The notes: generated from the letters alone by a model not told the origin. Shown: positions 11,625 through 22,611, counted from the stretch's first letter. The stretch: DNA of 64,000 nucleotides from Tubulanus polymorphus (GCF_964204645.1 NC_134025.1:16090001-16154000); one strand, 5' to 3'. Translations and numbers: made by a program.

Positions 11625-12194
11625 CAGTTATTATAGTGTACTGTATAAACTTTCTGTCGAGTGAATTTATAAGTACCAATTCACGAATACAGTAGTTTAA
11701 AAAAAGCAGAAACTTAAACATATATTTCTTTTTGATTCTTGAATTGAACTAACATGAAAGAAAATTACCTGCGTTTGGCTGACCCAATTTGGCTCAATTT
11801 TGTCATCGATACTATCATCCAGTTTTGTTGTTAGCTTTTTGTACGCTTCTATGGCAATGGCAACCACTAAACTAAAATCACAAAGAATTCAATTTAACTA
11901 TCGTATGTGATAAGAAATTGCATTATATGATATATAATTCGTTCCAGGACAACATGGCGGACTAGTTGAGAGCACACATTACATCAATGGATTATCGTTA
12001 TGTTTAAGCTGAATTTTCAGTGATCGAGTATTGGATTTCATGATCGTGACGGTAAATTCTTCGAGTCATATACTTGAAATACTGGACCGAGTGTTGAACA
12101 TGTGCATGTACATGTGCATGAGCGGGTACGTCAAAACCATATAATCACCCAATGCTTCACGATCAGTGTTCATAATGATCCGGTGTAGTGATCA

Positions 12195-12760
12195 ATGATT
12201 GTCGGAAATGTCAGATCTGTCATTTCACAACTCGTGTATCATGAACGGACTAGCAACTCCATGGGACCTGTGGAGGTGCGGGAAGGCAACGATAGCACTG
12301 GTACAGGTCCTCCAATCACGGACAGTGACGTTTTTATATCACCTCCCAGTAAAAAGGAGAGGAAAACTCTAAAAACTTAATAGACTAGTGAAAAAAAACG
12401 CAAAATGCAGTCATCCACTACCAGTTGCAATGATACTGAAATCATCACTGATCAATCCCCACCTGATTCGCGTGCTTCACTCGACGAGCTAGATGTTAAA
12501 TTAGATCAATCAAAATCAGATCTTAAAGCCAGTTTCCAGCTGATCAAATGCTTGAATTCTAGGCTCAAACAGGAACTTATGGCCATTAAAACCAAAAGTG
12601 AGGATGACGCTCTCAAATTAGAAACCTTTGGAAGTGAATTCAACCAAATTAAGCACGAGATTACTTCGAATAAACAATATTCCTGACGAATTAATCTGCG
12701 TGTTTATGGAATAGATTGTGATAGTGCTAATCTGTATTCTAACTATGTCACTGATAGTCC
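12195..12760 (+). pseudogene. LINE ORF1-like protein, interrupted by stops
   Basis: A single frame from ATG 12195 is broken by TAA-TAG at about 12378-12383 and TGA at 12684, but it is coding-like throughout. The first part ends in a basic patch (SKKERKTLKT). The middle (about 12480-12680) is a Leu/Lys/Glu-rich probable coiled coil (LKQELMAIKTKSEDD). Just after the last stop comes INLRVYGI, which resembles the start of the RNA-binding domain of L1-type ORF1 proteins. The order coiled coil then NLRxYGI fits ORF1p, an RNA-binding chaperone of LINE retrotransposition. No endonuclease or RT follows, so this is an orphan fragment. Family assignment rests on this short motif and the layout. Confidence 0.45.
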
Positions 12761-12878
12761 TGCCAGTCACTTATCTGCCACTAATGGGGACCCTTCTACC
12801 AATTGGAGCGATAAAACTGAATTTTACCGAAAAGTAAATTAGTCTATTAAGTTTTTAGAGTTTTCCTCTCCTTTTTAC
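12350..12878. repeat. Inverted repeat with ~38-bp arms flanking most of the ORF1 fragment
   Basis: 12350-12387 (AAAAAGGAGAGGAAAACTC...) is the reverse complement of 12840-12878 with almost no mismatches; the arms are about 450 bp apart. The left arm overlaps the codons for KKERKTLKT. The right arm lies beyond the ORF1 end, so it is not part of the same reading frame. Confidence 0.7.
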
Positions 12879-12879
12879 A

Positions 12880-13920
12880 CCCATATTTTATAAGTGATGG
12901 GTAAAAATCAACGTGTGACAGAAAAAAATGTAGTTAATCATTTAACAATATCGAAATATGTGCTCTCTTTTTAAACTAATGGAGTGATACGCAATTAATC
13001 ACATGGCCTGTATTAAAAGATAGAACATACAAGTTGGATATTTATAAGTCGAAACATGTGAACAGAAACTAAAACTTTGATGTCAGTGACCAGTAAGGAA
13101 TTACACAACGACAATTGGCTTTAAACTCAACAAACATTATTAAAGAATGTTTCAAACAAAATGCTTTATATAACGACATGAATAAACTTGTTTTACAAAA
13201 CAAGAAAGTACATTTTGAACTTTTGAATGGTCGAATCCCATTTATTCACAGTAACCTGTGATGTGGCGATTTTGGAGCCATCCTTCTTGATGACGTCACT
13301 AACAAGTGGTCACGGCCGTACGCGTGCACTCATTTCTTTGAAAATCTAGCTTCCTCGCGGAGCGGGACCTGGTGACGCTGCGCCCGGCCCCCTTCGCGCT
13401 GAGAAATATCTTATTCCCAGTCAGCAGAGACAGGTTCTAAAGATCATAGAGTGCATCGCTGGAGGGTTTCCGATCCATATAATTGAATATGAATTGGTGC
13501 GGTGGCGCTCTCAATGCGGAAGTTTTTGTCATTCCGAATTTTTCAGTCGGTGACGGACGTTTATCGTTGTAAGTGATGTAATATGTAAAAAAATACAGGG
13601 AAACCTATCTCAATTTGTTTTTAGCGATGCAATGCAGCGGAACTAATAAGGAACAATTTGATATATAACATGACCATAGTACACTATCCCTGATGGAATA
13701 ATAAGCTCCACTCGACAAACTCGTTCCCGTGCATTTTTATTTATCTCTGTTTCAGCACACACACAGCCCCTCTACCTACCATCAATGCCTAACCCCTGTT
13801 CGACCAACTGTGGGCGTTTTCCTTTGAAACATAAGCCTAATTGTAAAAGATAAGCATTAATCTAGGTTAATGCTGCATCTTTATCATGAAACCTAAGAAA
13901 GATTATTCTATTGAGGCCTA
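12880..13920. other. No gene recognised
   Basis: There is a locally GC-richer stretch at 13300-13400 (GCGGAGCGGGACC, GCGCCCGGCCCC). No ORF, RNA gene or terminal repeat is convincing. Confidence 0.4.
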
Positions 13921-13923
13921 TTC

Positions 13924-14031
13924 AAATTTTCTGTCCACTACCACGTGGAAAAAGACCCAGTCAAAATTGTGCATCACAAATTTTCTGTCCACTACCACGT
14001 GGAAAAAGACCCAGTCAAAATTGTGCATCAC
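13924..14031. repeat. Exact tandem duplication, 2 x 54 bp
   Basis: The 54-bp unit beginning AAATTTTCTGTCC occurs twice head to tail with no differences that I can see. Each unit contains CCACGTGG, an E-box-like palindrome. Confidence 0.85.
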
Positions 14032-14341
14032 GCTTTGACGAAGAAATTGGTTCTAGGCTATAAATTTTACGACTCAAACGAATCTTTTCCTCAACAAAGC
14101 CGCTTTTAGTTTGATGCAAAATGTCATTTGCTTTTAAAATGTGTAACTAGGCCTAATCAAAAGGATATTTCAAAGCAAACTTTGCCGGGCCAAGAGCCAT
14201 ATTGAATTCAATTTTTTCCGAACCATTATGCCTCTTTCATCATAACATTATTTATCCTATTTCAAGATCTTAGGCCTACAAGTAGAGAGGGCCTACGTTG
14301 GGTTCAAATCAGAATTTTAAGATTTATTCATTTAATTCCAG

Positions 14342-15190
14342 GTTTTCACTGTAGATTATTAAAGACATGTGTCGTTGTGGGAGTTCATTGTTGTTTCATA
14401 ATCCATCATTTGTAAGTGTAAGGCTATTTGAGGGATTCGAAACCGACATTTTGTAAATTTTGTAGCTTTATTACGTTTAATTCCAGATGTTTATCATGAC
14501 GCCTTCGTTTTGGGGGTTTGTCAGCGAGTTGGTATGCTGTTGGCAGAAGTAGTTTGATAATTCGTTTCATGTAAGTAAATAGCTATTTGAAGGAATCGAA
14601 ACCAAAATCTGTATAGTGAATTTTTTAGTTGTATTTTGTTTGATTCTAGGTGTTTATCATGAATAGGACATGATTCATTTTGGGAGTTTGTGTGCAAGTT
14701 TGTATACTACGGAACCCCGGAGGGGACATACGAGAAAAAAAAATTCATTTACATTAATCCGTGCGCACGGACGTTATTGCGATTAGTCAGTGCGCATATG
14801 GTAAGGGCGAGTGTATGCGTTATAGAGCTCAGAGAAGTGTTACAGTCCTGAAGAGAAGAGCTCTATAACGCATACACTCACCCTTACCATATGCGCATTG
14901 ATATTATAGTCGAAATAATGTCCGTGCGCACGGATTAATGGGAATAACGTCCGTACGCGCGGATTAATCGAAATAACGTCCATGCGCGCGGATTAATCGA
15001 AATAACGTCCGTGCGCACAAATTAATCGAAATAACGTCCGTGCGCACGGATTAATCGAAATAACGTCCGTGCACACGGATTAATCGCAATAATGTCCGTG
15101 CGCACGGATTAATGTAAATGAATTTATTTTTTCATACGACCCCAATTCCTCAGATTTATTTTAATTTATTCCAGGTTGTTACCAGAAAAA
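14342..15190 (+). repeat. Tandem exon-like modules, about 159 bp, splice-bordered
   Basis: Three related modules each start after a pyrimidine-AG acceptor (TTTAATTCCAG ending 14341, TTTAATTCCAG ending 14486, TTTGATTCTAG ending 14649). The first two end at GTAAGT donors (14412 and 14571, 159 bp apart). The intron-like parts also match (GGCTATTTGAGGGATTCGAAACC versus AGCTATTTGAAGGAATCGAAACC, shown here only as short words of the pair). The third is cut by a MITE at 14722. After the MITE, another TTTATTCCAG acceptor (about 15174) and a TTTCATAG acceptor (about 15209) lead into the small gene at 15234. They look like duplicated non-coding 5' exons. Confidence 0.4.
14722..15143. mobile_element. 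Hairpin MITE with a 29-bp palindromic tandem array
   Basis: Outer inverted ends run inward from GGGG(A/T)C(A/G)TA at 14722 and 15143 and share TTCATTTACATTAATCC. An inner inverted repeat of 41 bp (14790-14830 and 14858-14898, loop 27 bases) forms a long hairpin. The right side then carries seven tandem 29-bp units (14911-15113, exactly 203 bp). Each holds the palindrome CCGTGCGCACGG or a variant. The left side carries only one inverted unit (14753-14781). No ORF is present, so any transposition must have used a transposase in trans. I found no clear target-site duplication. Confidence 0.75.
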
Positions 15191-15233
15191 TATGTACTTT
15201 ATTTCATAGGTTGGTCTTTGATTGAAAACTAAA

Positions 15234-15715
15234 AATGGATGATAGTTCTAAATTTGATGTTGATTCACATGACCAATCTAGTAAGTATGGCTCACTCGTC
15301 TTTTAGAATAAGAGACCTATTGCATTAATCCTTCAATTCAAGTTGCTATACAACCTTTTATACAGATATTAACCTTATCAATATAAACATGTATTTGCCA
15401 TTAGCCATAACATTCAGTAAAACTTTTCCCGTCCAGATTTTGAAACATCATTTCACTCAATTTTTCCTCCTAGAAAATTGCTTTAGCTCATTCCAATGTT
15501 CGCAGTAAAAGTGAATTGTAGTATGTATGATTCCCATCCATCAATTTTGTCTTGTTTTGTATTTTTAGCGAAATCATCTCGAAAAAGTCTGACACAGAGG
15601 CAGGTGGTGGCCAGAAAAAGAAATATTCTTGGGAAATATTTAAAGACGCATGACAAACACACTTATTGTTCACTTTTTCTATCCTTATTTTGAAATTGAA
15701 GTATTGTAATAAACT
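15234..15715 (+). CDS. Small two-exon gene candidate, product unknown
   Basis: ATG at 15234 opens a short acidic exon (MDDSSKFDVDSHDQS) ending at a strong donor, GTAAGTATGG (15280). About 290 bp downstream, the acceptor TTGTATTTTTAG precedes an exon from about 15570. With the GTAAGT donor the frame reads on (KSSRKSLTQRQVVARKR...) to TGA at about 15690. With the alternative donor four bases downstream (AA/GTATGG) it reads EIISKKSDTEAGGGQKKKYSWE and stops at about 15651. AATAAA follows at about 15708. The duplicated exon-like modules upstream would be its 5' UTR. The protein would be about 45-60 residues, charged, with no domain I recognise. It could be the start of a longer gene or a transposon gene fragment. 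Confidence 0.35.
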
Positions 15716-16105
15716 ATTGATTTATTTTTGTCAATCAACGGAACTTGTTTTGTTTTTTTCTTTCTTAATTTACATTTGATTTGGATGGTCATCTTGCGTA
15801 GGAGTCAGTTTGTCATCGAAGCATGCAGTCTAACTTGTTGACGTCTCGGATGCAGCAGAGCAGGGCGGTCATTATATTGTGGACTTATCCAAATTACACT
15901 TACGCAGCCCAACGTGTTTCAGTGTGTAAAGGAATTGAGTTTTAGCCACCTGAGCCCTCTGCTTGATTCAACAAAAAGACCTTAACTGACTTCACAGAAT
16001 TTGATTATGAGTCAAGGATTTTCTAAATTTTTGAATATTTTCTCTGGTTTTAAGATCAATTCAAATTCAATCTCCAATACATAAAAATTAGTCAAATAAG
16101 GCTAA

Positions 16106-16325
16106 ACAAAATTGATACCTTGTTTCTCCGCTCTACTGAGCTTAAATGTTGACCCGGCCGGCCGCCTATCTACCCTATACATTACTTTTTTTTAAAATCG
16201 TGATCAATTTTACCATAAGAGACCCGGCCGCTATAGAAATGAACTGTTTATAAATTTTATCATATTTTACAAAAATGACCCGGCCGCTGCGGAGAAACAA
16301 GGTATCATTTTTGTTTAGCCTAAAT
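16106..16325. mobile_element. MITE, ~33-bp terminal inverted repeats
   Basis: AGGCTAAACAAAA at 16099-16112, continuing through GATACCTTGTTTCTCCGC, is mirrored at 16289-16321 with one or two mismatches. The ~150-bp interior has no ORF and holds three copies of GACCCGGCCG (16151, 16221, 16277), spaced 70 and 56 bp. A target-site duplication is not clear. Confidence 0.7.
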
Positions 16326-16329
16326 TTTT

Positions 16330-17630
16330 ATTTTATCGAAAGAAATTCTACTGAACACAGATTTTGAAATGAAGGATATATAAATAATTACAGCAAAATC
16401 TACTGATGATCATCAAGGTGAAGTTTTCATTCATCTTCGGCTAATTTGTCTACCCCTGATGATTGAAGCATTTTGGTTACACGCGCCAATTAGTCAGCCA
16501 CAGTCAATTTTCATTCCATCTGACCTGTTTCCATCTGTAATTAAGCCATCAAATGTAAGAATTACTTAGATAAGGAGCGAAACAAAATATAATATCTTAG
16601 GAGACTTATTTAAATCATGAATTTGTTGTGAAAATCTATACTACAGTCTCGTAGAACATAGACACCAAGCCAAGTGGCATTGGTATTTTGAGGGTATTCA
16701 GTTTACTCCAAAACAAGTCTATGATTAACATTAAAAAAAGGTTCATATCAAGGGTACGTCGCAGGACACTTGACACGCATGAATTATCATCCCATGATAA
16801 CAACTGATTACTAATCCAAATATTGCATTACAAAAAAACAATTACGCAAAACGTCAAGTACTTACAGCATCTGAGACAGTTGTGCTTCAGTTAGAGTGTT
16901 AAGTTATGTCTTTGGCTGTCAATGTCGAAAAAGCCTAATTTGAAACATGTATTTGTGCACTGTGGTTTAAATATATTCCTGCAAGAATCCGCAAAGGAAT
17001 TGAAGACTGTAGTAACCAGTTCATTCCAAGTGAAAAATAGCTGGAAAGAAAGTAATCAAAATATATTGTCGTGCACATTCAGTGTAAACCAGGCCATAAC
17101 TAGCTGCTATTAAGGCATTCCACTGACTGGCTCTACCCACTATATTTAGGGCCTAAATCTATTCTAGGCGCATCCCCCAAAAAAGCTAGGCATTAAGTAA
17201 GTAGCCAACAATGATCATTGCTTCACCATGTACTCATTTGCTACCATAGTCACATTATCAAAGAAATCATTTAATACGTTCCCTGGTTAATGGATTCTCA
17301 CCTTAAAATACATAAACTCCGCTGTCGTTGTCATCGATCCGAGTCGTCAACTGAACGCGGAAGTAAAATTCCGTGTGAAAATTCCTACAATTTCTGTCCA
17401 TATCACGTTGATTTGAGTCCGAAATCTTCAGGAAATGTAGCCAACGTAAATTGATTTACGAATAGAATTCATCAATTGACTCATTTTAGGAATCATGGTG
17501 TCGTGAAATTCATTTAAGTCCTAAAACTCGCGATAAATTTAAGCCGAAAATGATTTCAACCATCCACCATGTTGTTTCATTAATAAAACAATTGTTGCCC
17601 GCTGGCGCAGCTACGTGTCCTACCTAAATG
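16330..17630. other. No gene recognised
   Basis: Low-complexity AT-rich sequence. The 63-codon frame at 16922 has no supporting features. Confidence 0.4.
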
Positions 17631-17633
17631 CAT

Positions 17634-17705
17634 GGTTTCACTAGGATTCGAACCCTCAACCTCTCAGTTGGGAGTCAAACACCTTATCCACCATGCCACA
17701 GGACA
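17634..17705 (-). pseudogene. tRNA-Arg-like sequence, decayed
   Basis: On the minus strand, TGGCATGGTGGATAAGG fits an A box and D-arm, and GGTTCGAATCC fits a B box. The spacing between them equals that of an animal tRNA-Arg, with matching text such as TGGATAAGG and TTGAGGGTTCGAATCC. The anticodon-loop position reads CTCCCAA. The anticodon, T and acceptor stems pair poorly, and the expected acceptor partner (AGGACA) is displaced by about 17 bases. It is a pseudogene or a SINE head rather than a working tRNA. Confidence 0.4.
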
Positions 17706-17985
17706 GGACGCTGTTTTTATCGTTAGTGGGGGTACCGGACAGGGCGAGTCGCGATTGCTACTATCATCCAGTGTTATCTTTCAGTAAGTAATTTTAAGTT
17801 TGAAATAGGACGGAGAGTGCATAGATATAATCTGCGCGGAGCGAATGCGTGTTATATTACTATCAGAATTCTACATTTCAATTAGAAGCTGTTAGTTGTC
17901 GAATCTGATAGAAGATGAATTTTATGTGTGAAAAAAAAGTGGAAAATATGTAAATAATAATAATAACAATCAACAGAATTACAAG

Positions 17986-18014
17986 AGGGTTTTCGACGAA
18001 AGTCAGAAAACCCT
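17986..18014. repeat. Single GGGTTTTC/GAAAACCC hairpin
   Basis: A diverged member of the hairpin family at 5624, lying directly at the 5' edge of the LINE fragment and followed by an ATA-rich run. Confidence 0.5.
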
Positions 18015-18709
18015 AATAATAAAGACTTTGACTTTATGAGTAATTTGATAAGTAAACATCGGAAACTTACCAAATGTGGTAGGGTAGGTATATTTATTAA
18101 AGACACAATTACATATAGAACGAGGGTTGAATTGGCAATTCTCAAACAGAAAGAATTTGAATCTTGTTTTATTGAAATCACTAGAATTGGTACCACTAAA
18201 ATTACCATCATTGGCGAAATCTACAGAATATCTGGTACTAACGAATCAGATTTCCTATGCGATTATGACAACGTGGTTAAAAAACTAAAAATAGTAACAT
18301 AATACTTGGCATGGATCAAAACCTAGATCTAATATAAGAGTGGATTCCCACACCAATACCCAAACTTTTCTCGATATTAACCTCAACAATAACCTATGTC
18401 CAACAATTTTGAAACCAACGCGTACTACGCATCAAAGCGCTACTCTCAATGACAATTTATTTATAAGTTCAAACCTTTGTGAGACTTGTGACAGTTGTAT
18501 TCTTATTAGTCATATTTCCGACCACTTGCCGTGCTTTAATTCCTTACATGTGCTTCCTCAATCTTTACCTAATAGTAAATGCAGAACCCGCCATTTAAAC
18601 GGTGAGAAAATAACTCGAATCAATTCAAAATTATGTTCAACTGATTGCACTCATTTGGCAAACCTTAACGCGAATGACAGTTATACTTACAAAATTACTA
18701 TGAAAAATT
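18015..18709 (+). pseudogene. LINE ORF2, endonuclease half (left of the DIRS insertion)
   Basis: This is the C-terminal part of an APE-type endonuclease domain of a non-LTR retrotransposon. The first frame (18036-18302) has CGRVGIFIKDTITYRTR and FIEITRIGTTKITIIGEIYR, which match the central strands of the fold. A frame change at about 18302 leads to the second frame (18340-18709) with TFLDINLNNNLCPTI, HQSATLNDNLFISS and the catalytic SDHLP-type motif (ISDHLPCF). The N-terminal catalytic residues are missing at the hairpin border. The coding text stops at the DIRS insertion and the matching RT half resumes at 28422. Confidence 0.75.
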
Positions 18710-18972
18710 ACAATTTTGTTCAAAAATTGGTATTTACGAGGAATACTTACCTGGGAAAATACACTATAGCCATATTGCTTTTGGCTAGGCAGATAACGCC
18801 CGAATCGACTTTTGGTAGGGGCGCCGTAACATAGCGCCATCTGGCGAGACGCCATCATCTTTTTGCGCCAATAATCCCTCAATCGCCTGGGGGACGGCTG
18901 GGTGGGAATACCCGTGTATTTTCCCAGGTAAGTATTCCTCGTAAATACCAATTTTTGAACAAAATTGTAATA
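18709..18972. repeat. Fold-back terminus of the DIRS element
   Basis: 18713-18768 and 18911-18967 are exact inverted copies (ATTACAATTTTGTTC ... GAACAAAATTGTAAT). They enclose an ITR copy with GCGCCATCTGGCGA and a GC-rich centre (CGCCTGGGGGACGGC). The ITR text here has ACGAGGAATACTTACC, where the outer ITR at 18970 has ACTTCGAATACATTCC. Two ITR variants are therefore present side by side. Confidence 0.75.
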
Positions 18973-19515
18973 TTTACTTCGAATACATTCCCTGGGAAAA
19001 TACACTATAGCCAGAATCCCAAAGAATGGAGGAGAGAGGCGACCAAAAGTCGATTTAAATTCTCTACACTTACACTCATCCTAAAACTCTCTGCAGAAAA
19101 CCGCAACAAACCCCAGGTGAGCCAGTGGAAAACCAAAAATCAGGGAGCTACCGTGCTGCTTCCTTTTCAGTTCCTAACTGTACTGGTAGATAATAACATG
19201 CCTATTATGACCCTGTTACGTTTGAGTCGAAAAAAGGAAATCAAACAACCCGGTGTCAACTGACTCCCGGATACCTTAGTAAGGCACTGACTGCCATTAC
19301 CTCGATATTAACCTAAACCAGTAGGTAAATAACTTAAACTCTAGACGCAGCCTTGCCCAGGCTATATAAATGAAATCATGATTCATGTCTAAACTTAATA
19401 CCTATAACAAAAGGGACCCTTACCACTAACTGTCTTAAGGTAACCTAGGCCCTGTAAAAGATGCCCACAACTTATATACATCAACTTTCTTATAGCTGAA
19501 TACAGAAGAAACCCT

Positions 19516-21036
19516 TTAATCCCCAGGACCTGGTTTAAAAAGGTCTAACTGGGCCCGATGTTTTTTGGGTTTTTGTACGCTTATTCGTTGTGCAGTAGCA
19601 ATTGGACCCAACGTGGACAGTGAGCCTAACTGTCCAGAAACGTCCTTCAAATAAAATGACGAGAAGGTAGATGGAGACGTCCAGAAGGCTGAACGACAAA
19701 CCTGTTCCAAGGAAGCCCCCGTGAATAATGACCAGGATGTGGCTTATGCCCTCACCTGATGAGAATGTATCCCGAGCGGAGCCTGGGCCCCCTGAGAATG
19801 CACAGTATCTTTAATTAAAGATACAATCCATCTAGCGATTGTGTCCCTTGAGATATCTCTCTTATCCCCTTGTCGGAGAGGAATAAAGAGCCTCTCCCTA
19901 TCTTGTCTGTGGGGAAGTGTCCTCTCTAGGTACTCCTTTAAAGCTCTTACTGGACAGAGCGACGTATCAGGAAGATCGTGAGATACCCTATGCGTCAAAG
20001 CATCGATCTTCCAAGATCTGGCTGCTACGGAAACCTTTTGATTCTTGGCAATGAAACTAAGACCAGGCCTTAAAATGACAAACCTATCTTGTGGACCAAA
20101 GGAAATAAGACCCGGACGCATCGATAAAGCATGAACCTCCGAACGCCTGGCGGCCATCGCTAAGAACAGTAAGAACACCGTTTTCTTAGATAAGTCTGAC
20201 AGGGTAGTATTGCGGATAGGCTCGAAGGGAGTGATCATAAGTGCTCTAAGAACCACTGTTAAGTCCCATGGCGGGATATCTGAAACCTGTTTGGGTCTCT
20301 TAACCCCAAAACTTGATATCAATTGAGCTATTTTCACATCCTCCGTCACTACAGGGACGCCCGCTGAACGAAAAGTATGCCCTATTGCTGATCTGTAGCC
20401 TTTAATGGTTAAAACCTGTCTATTCTTCTCTTCGAACAGGAAATAGAAAAAATCTATTAACTCTGACACAGAGGGGTGGAGAGAATCCACTGCTCTCCTA
20501 TTACACCAATCGGAGTAACATTCCCATTTGGAATCGTACAATGCTCCGGTAGAGGGACGTTTGGATTCCACGATAAATCTGGCTGCCCCTGAAGAAATTC
20601 CTTGGTTTGAAAGCTGTCGCTTGACAATGGCCAGGCGTGTAGATTCAATTGGAATTGATTTGGGTGTAACTTGAACCGTCCCTGGGACAGTAACCCGGGG
20701 TAATTGGGCAGAGTGCGAGGGAAGTCCACCAGTAGATGCAGGAGTCTGACGAACCATGTCTGAGTCGGCCAACAGGGAGCCACTAAGACCACTTGACAGT
20801 TGACTGCCCCCTCTATCTTCTCCAACACTCGATTGAGTAGGGGAGTGGGGGGAAAGGCATAAGCCAGCAGGTTGTCCCAACTCAGAGATAGAGCGTCCAC
20901 CCCCCACGCCAAGTCGTCTTGAAATGGGGACACAAACACCGGACACCTCGTGTTGAAGCGAGTGGTAAACAGGTCCACGTTCGGACTTCCCATCAGGGCC
21001 CGGACTTGATTGGCTACCCTGACTGCCAATGTCCAC
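19516..21036 (-). pseudogene. DIRS tyrosine recombinase, interrupted by one TAA
   Basis: This would integrate the circular cDNA. The frame from about 21036 to 19744 overlaps the RNase H frame. The recombinase begins near STRLAIVKRQLS (about 20640). A SAM-like N-terminal part follows (LYDSKWECYSDWC). The catalytic domain carries the box A arginine in MAARRSEVHAL (about 20140) and the HxxR motif HSHQVR (about 19755). An in-frame TAA at 19744-19746 then interrupts. The same frame continues (19743-19516) through SAFWTSPSTFSSFYLKDVS, which holds the probable catalytic tyrosine. All four recognisable catalytic positions are present, but the nucleophile lies beyond the stop. Length and order fit a DIRS recombinase. 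Confidence 0.8.
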
Positions 21037-22611
21037 TCGGTGGCTACTGGCTTGTCTTGGCGAGACAGAGCGTCGGCCACCACATTCAGGCTGCCCGCCA
21101 GGTGGAAACCGAAAGAATCATCCCTTGAGCCTGGACCCAGGTCAGAATCTGAGCTGCTAAGTTGGATAATGTTGGGGACCTGGTCCCCCCCTGGTTGAGC
21201 AAATAAGCCTTTACTGTGGAGTTGTCCGTTGACAGCCACACATGATGACCCCCTAACCTCCTTTTGAAGTGTTTGAAGGCCTTTTGAACCGCTAACAGTT
21301 CCAGGTGATTTATGTGGAGATGAGCCTCTGCTCGAGACCAGTTCCCGGCTTTCTGAAAACCTTCTACATGTGCTCCCCAGCCCTGATGGCTGGCATCCGT
21401 GAATAGATGAATCGGGGCCTTCAAATGTGCTAGGGAGGTGCCTCTTGTCAAGTTCTGCGCGAGAGTCCACCACTCAAGGTCAGGGATTAGGTTCACCGGT
21501 GGTACCGGCAATAAGGTATCCCACTCTTCCCCTACCGATCTCCAAGCTTGCTTCCAGAATCTTTGAAGAGAACGGCTGTGTAAACGACCGAGCGGAACTA
21601 CGAGTTCAACGGAACTCATCTGGCCCAAAACCTGGGACCAGGACCGAGCCGATCTGGGCGCCCCCGTCAGGAGAACTGCCTCCCTCAGCTTCTGAACTCT
21701 GGCCTGTGCTGGTCTGACTAAGGCCTGCGTCAGGTCGAAGTGCATACCTAGGTACGTGAACCTTTGAGAGGGGGTCAACTGGGACTTCTCTAAATTTACT
21801 ATGAAACCTAATTGACAGATCAAGGCCAGTGTCTTGTCTAAGGCTTCCTTGCACTCTGCTTTCGAATTGGCCACAACCAGCCAATCGTCCAGGTAACAGA
21901 AAATGCGAACTCCCTTCGACTGAAGGTGTTTCTGAACCCTTTTGACAAGTTTGGTGTAGACCCAAGGGGCTGAACTCAGGCTGAAGGGCAGAGACCGAAA
22001 TTGGTATGTTCTTCCCCTCCAATGAACTCTTAAATACTTTCTTGAGTTCCTGTGTATTGGTACTTGTAGGTATGCATCCCACAGATCTATGGATGCTGCC
22101 CATTGGCCTGGCTCCAGCCCCTGAATCACCTCCTTGGGTGTTGTTAGCTTGAATTTTGGAGCTATGATATAACGATTTAGAGCTGACAGATCTATTACCG
22201 TCCTTAAGCCCCCAGATGATTTTGGGACGGTGAAAATTCTTGAATACCATCCCAAGGATCCTAGAGGGATTTCTTCCAGCGATCTTTTTAAAATCATCTC
22301 GTTGATCGCTGGCATAACGTGGGACTCCTGCCCCCACTTCGGCCTCATTTCCACCGGCTGATTAGAGATAGATGCGGTTTTCGAAAGAATTTCAGTCGGT
22401 ATCCTTTGGAAACGATCTTTGTAGCCCAAGTGTCGCCAAATTTTTCTAGCCAGTGGGAAGAGGCATCTTGAAGGCAAGATCCCACTGGCCTGACATCTTC
22501 AACGGGTACCTGTGTTGGCGCGGCCACGAAAGGGTCGATTGAAGCCCCTACGTAATCTAGCCCTACCCCTTTGGGGATTGTCACTGTAAGAACTTTGAGA
22601 ATAACTGACAT
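20457..22611 (-). pseudogene. DIRS reverse transcriptase / RNase H, complete copy
   Basis: The RT frame runs 22477-21086. It has the fingers/palm (GGLRTVIDLSALNRYI), box A in IDLWDAYLQVPI, box B in PFSLSSAPWVY and the YxDD box in FCYLDDWLVV (about 21880). RNase H follows: FTDASHQGWG, NHLELLAV and STDNSTVKAYL supply Asp, Glu and Asp. The last RNase H aspartate (NVVADALSR, about 21075) is in another frame (20457-21473), so a frameshift lies near 21120. That frame continues with the DIRS-type C-terminal extension (VDLFTTRFNTRCPVF, LLAYAFPPTPLL). Near 22365, two extra bases relative to the internal copies break the link to the upstream frame (22611-22345). Confidence 0.85.

Noticed and set aside
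14911-15113. CRISPR-like array of 29-bp palindromic repeats
   Set aside because: Units are contiguous with no spacers, the DNA is eukaryotic and no cas gene is present. It is a tandem repeat inside a MITE.
21606-22337. 243-codon minus frame (and 209-codon frames at 23086 and 24324) in DIRS
   Set aside because: Alternative frames of the RT domain, whose catalytic motifs lie in the other frame.
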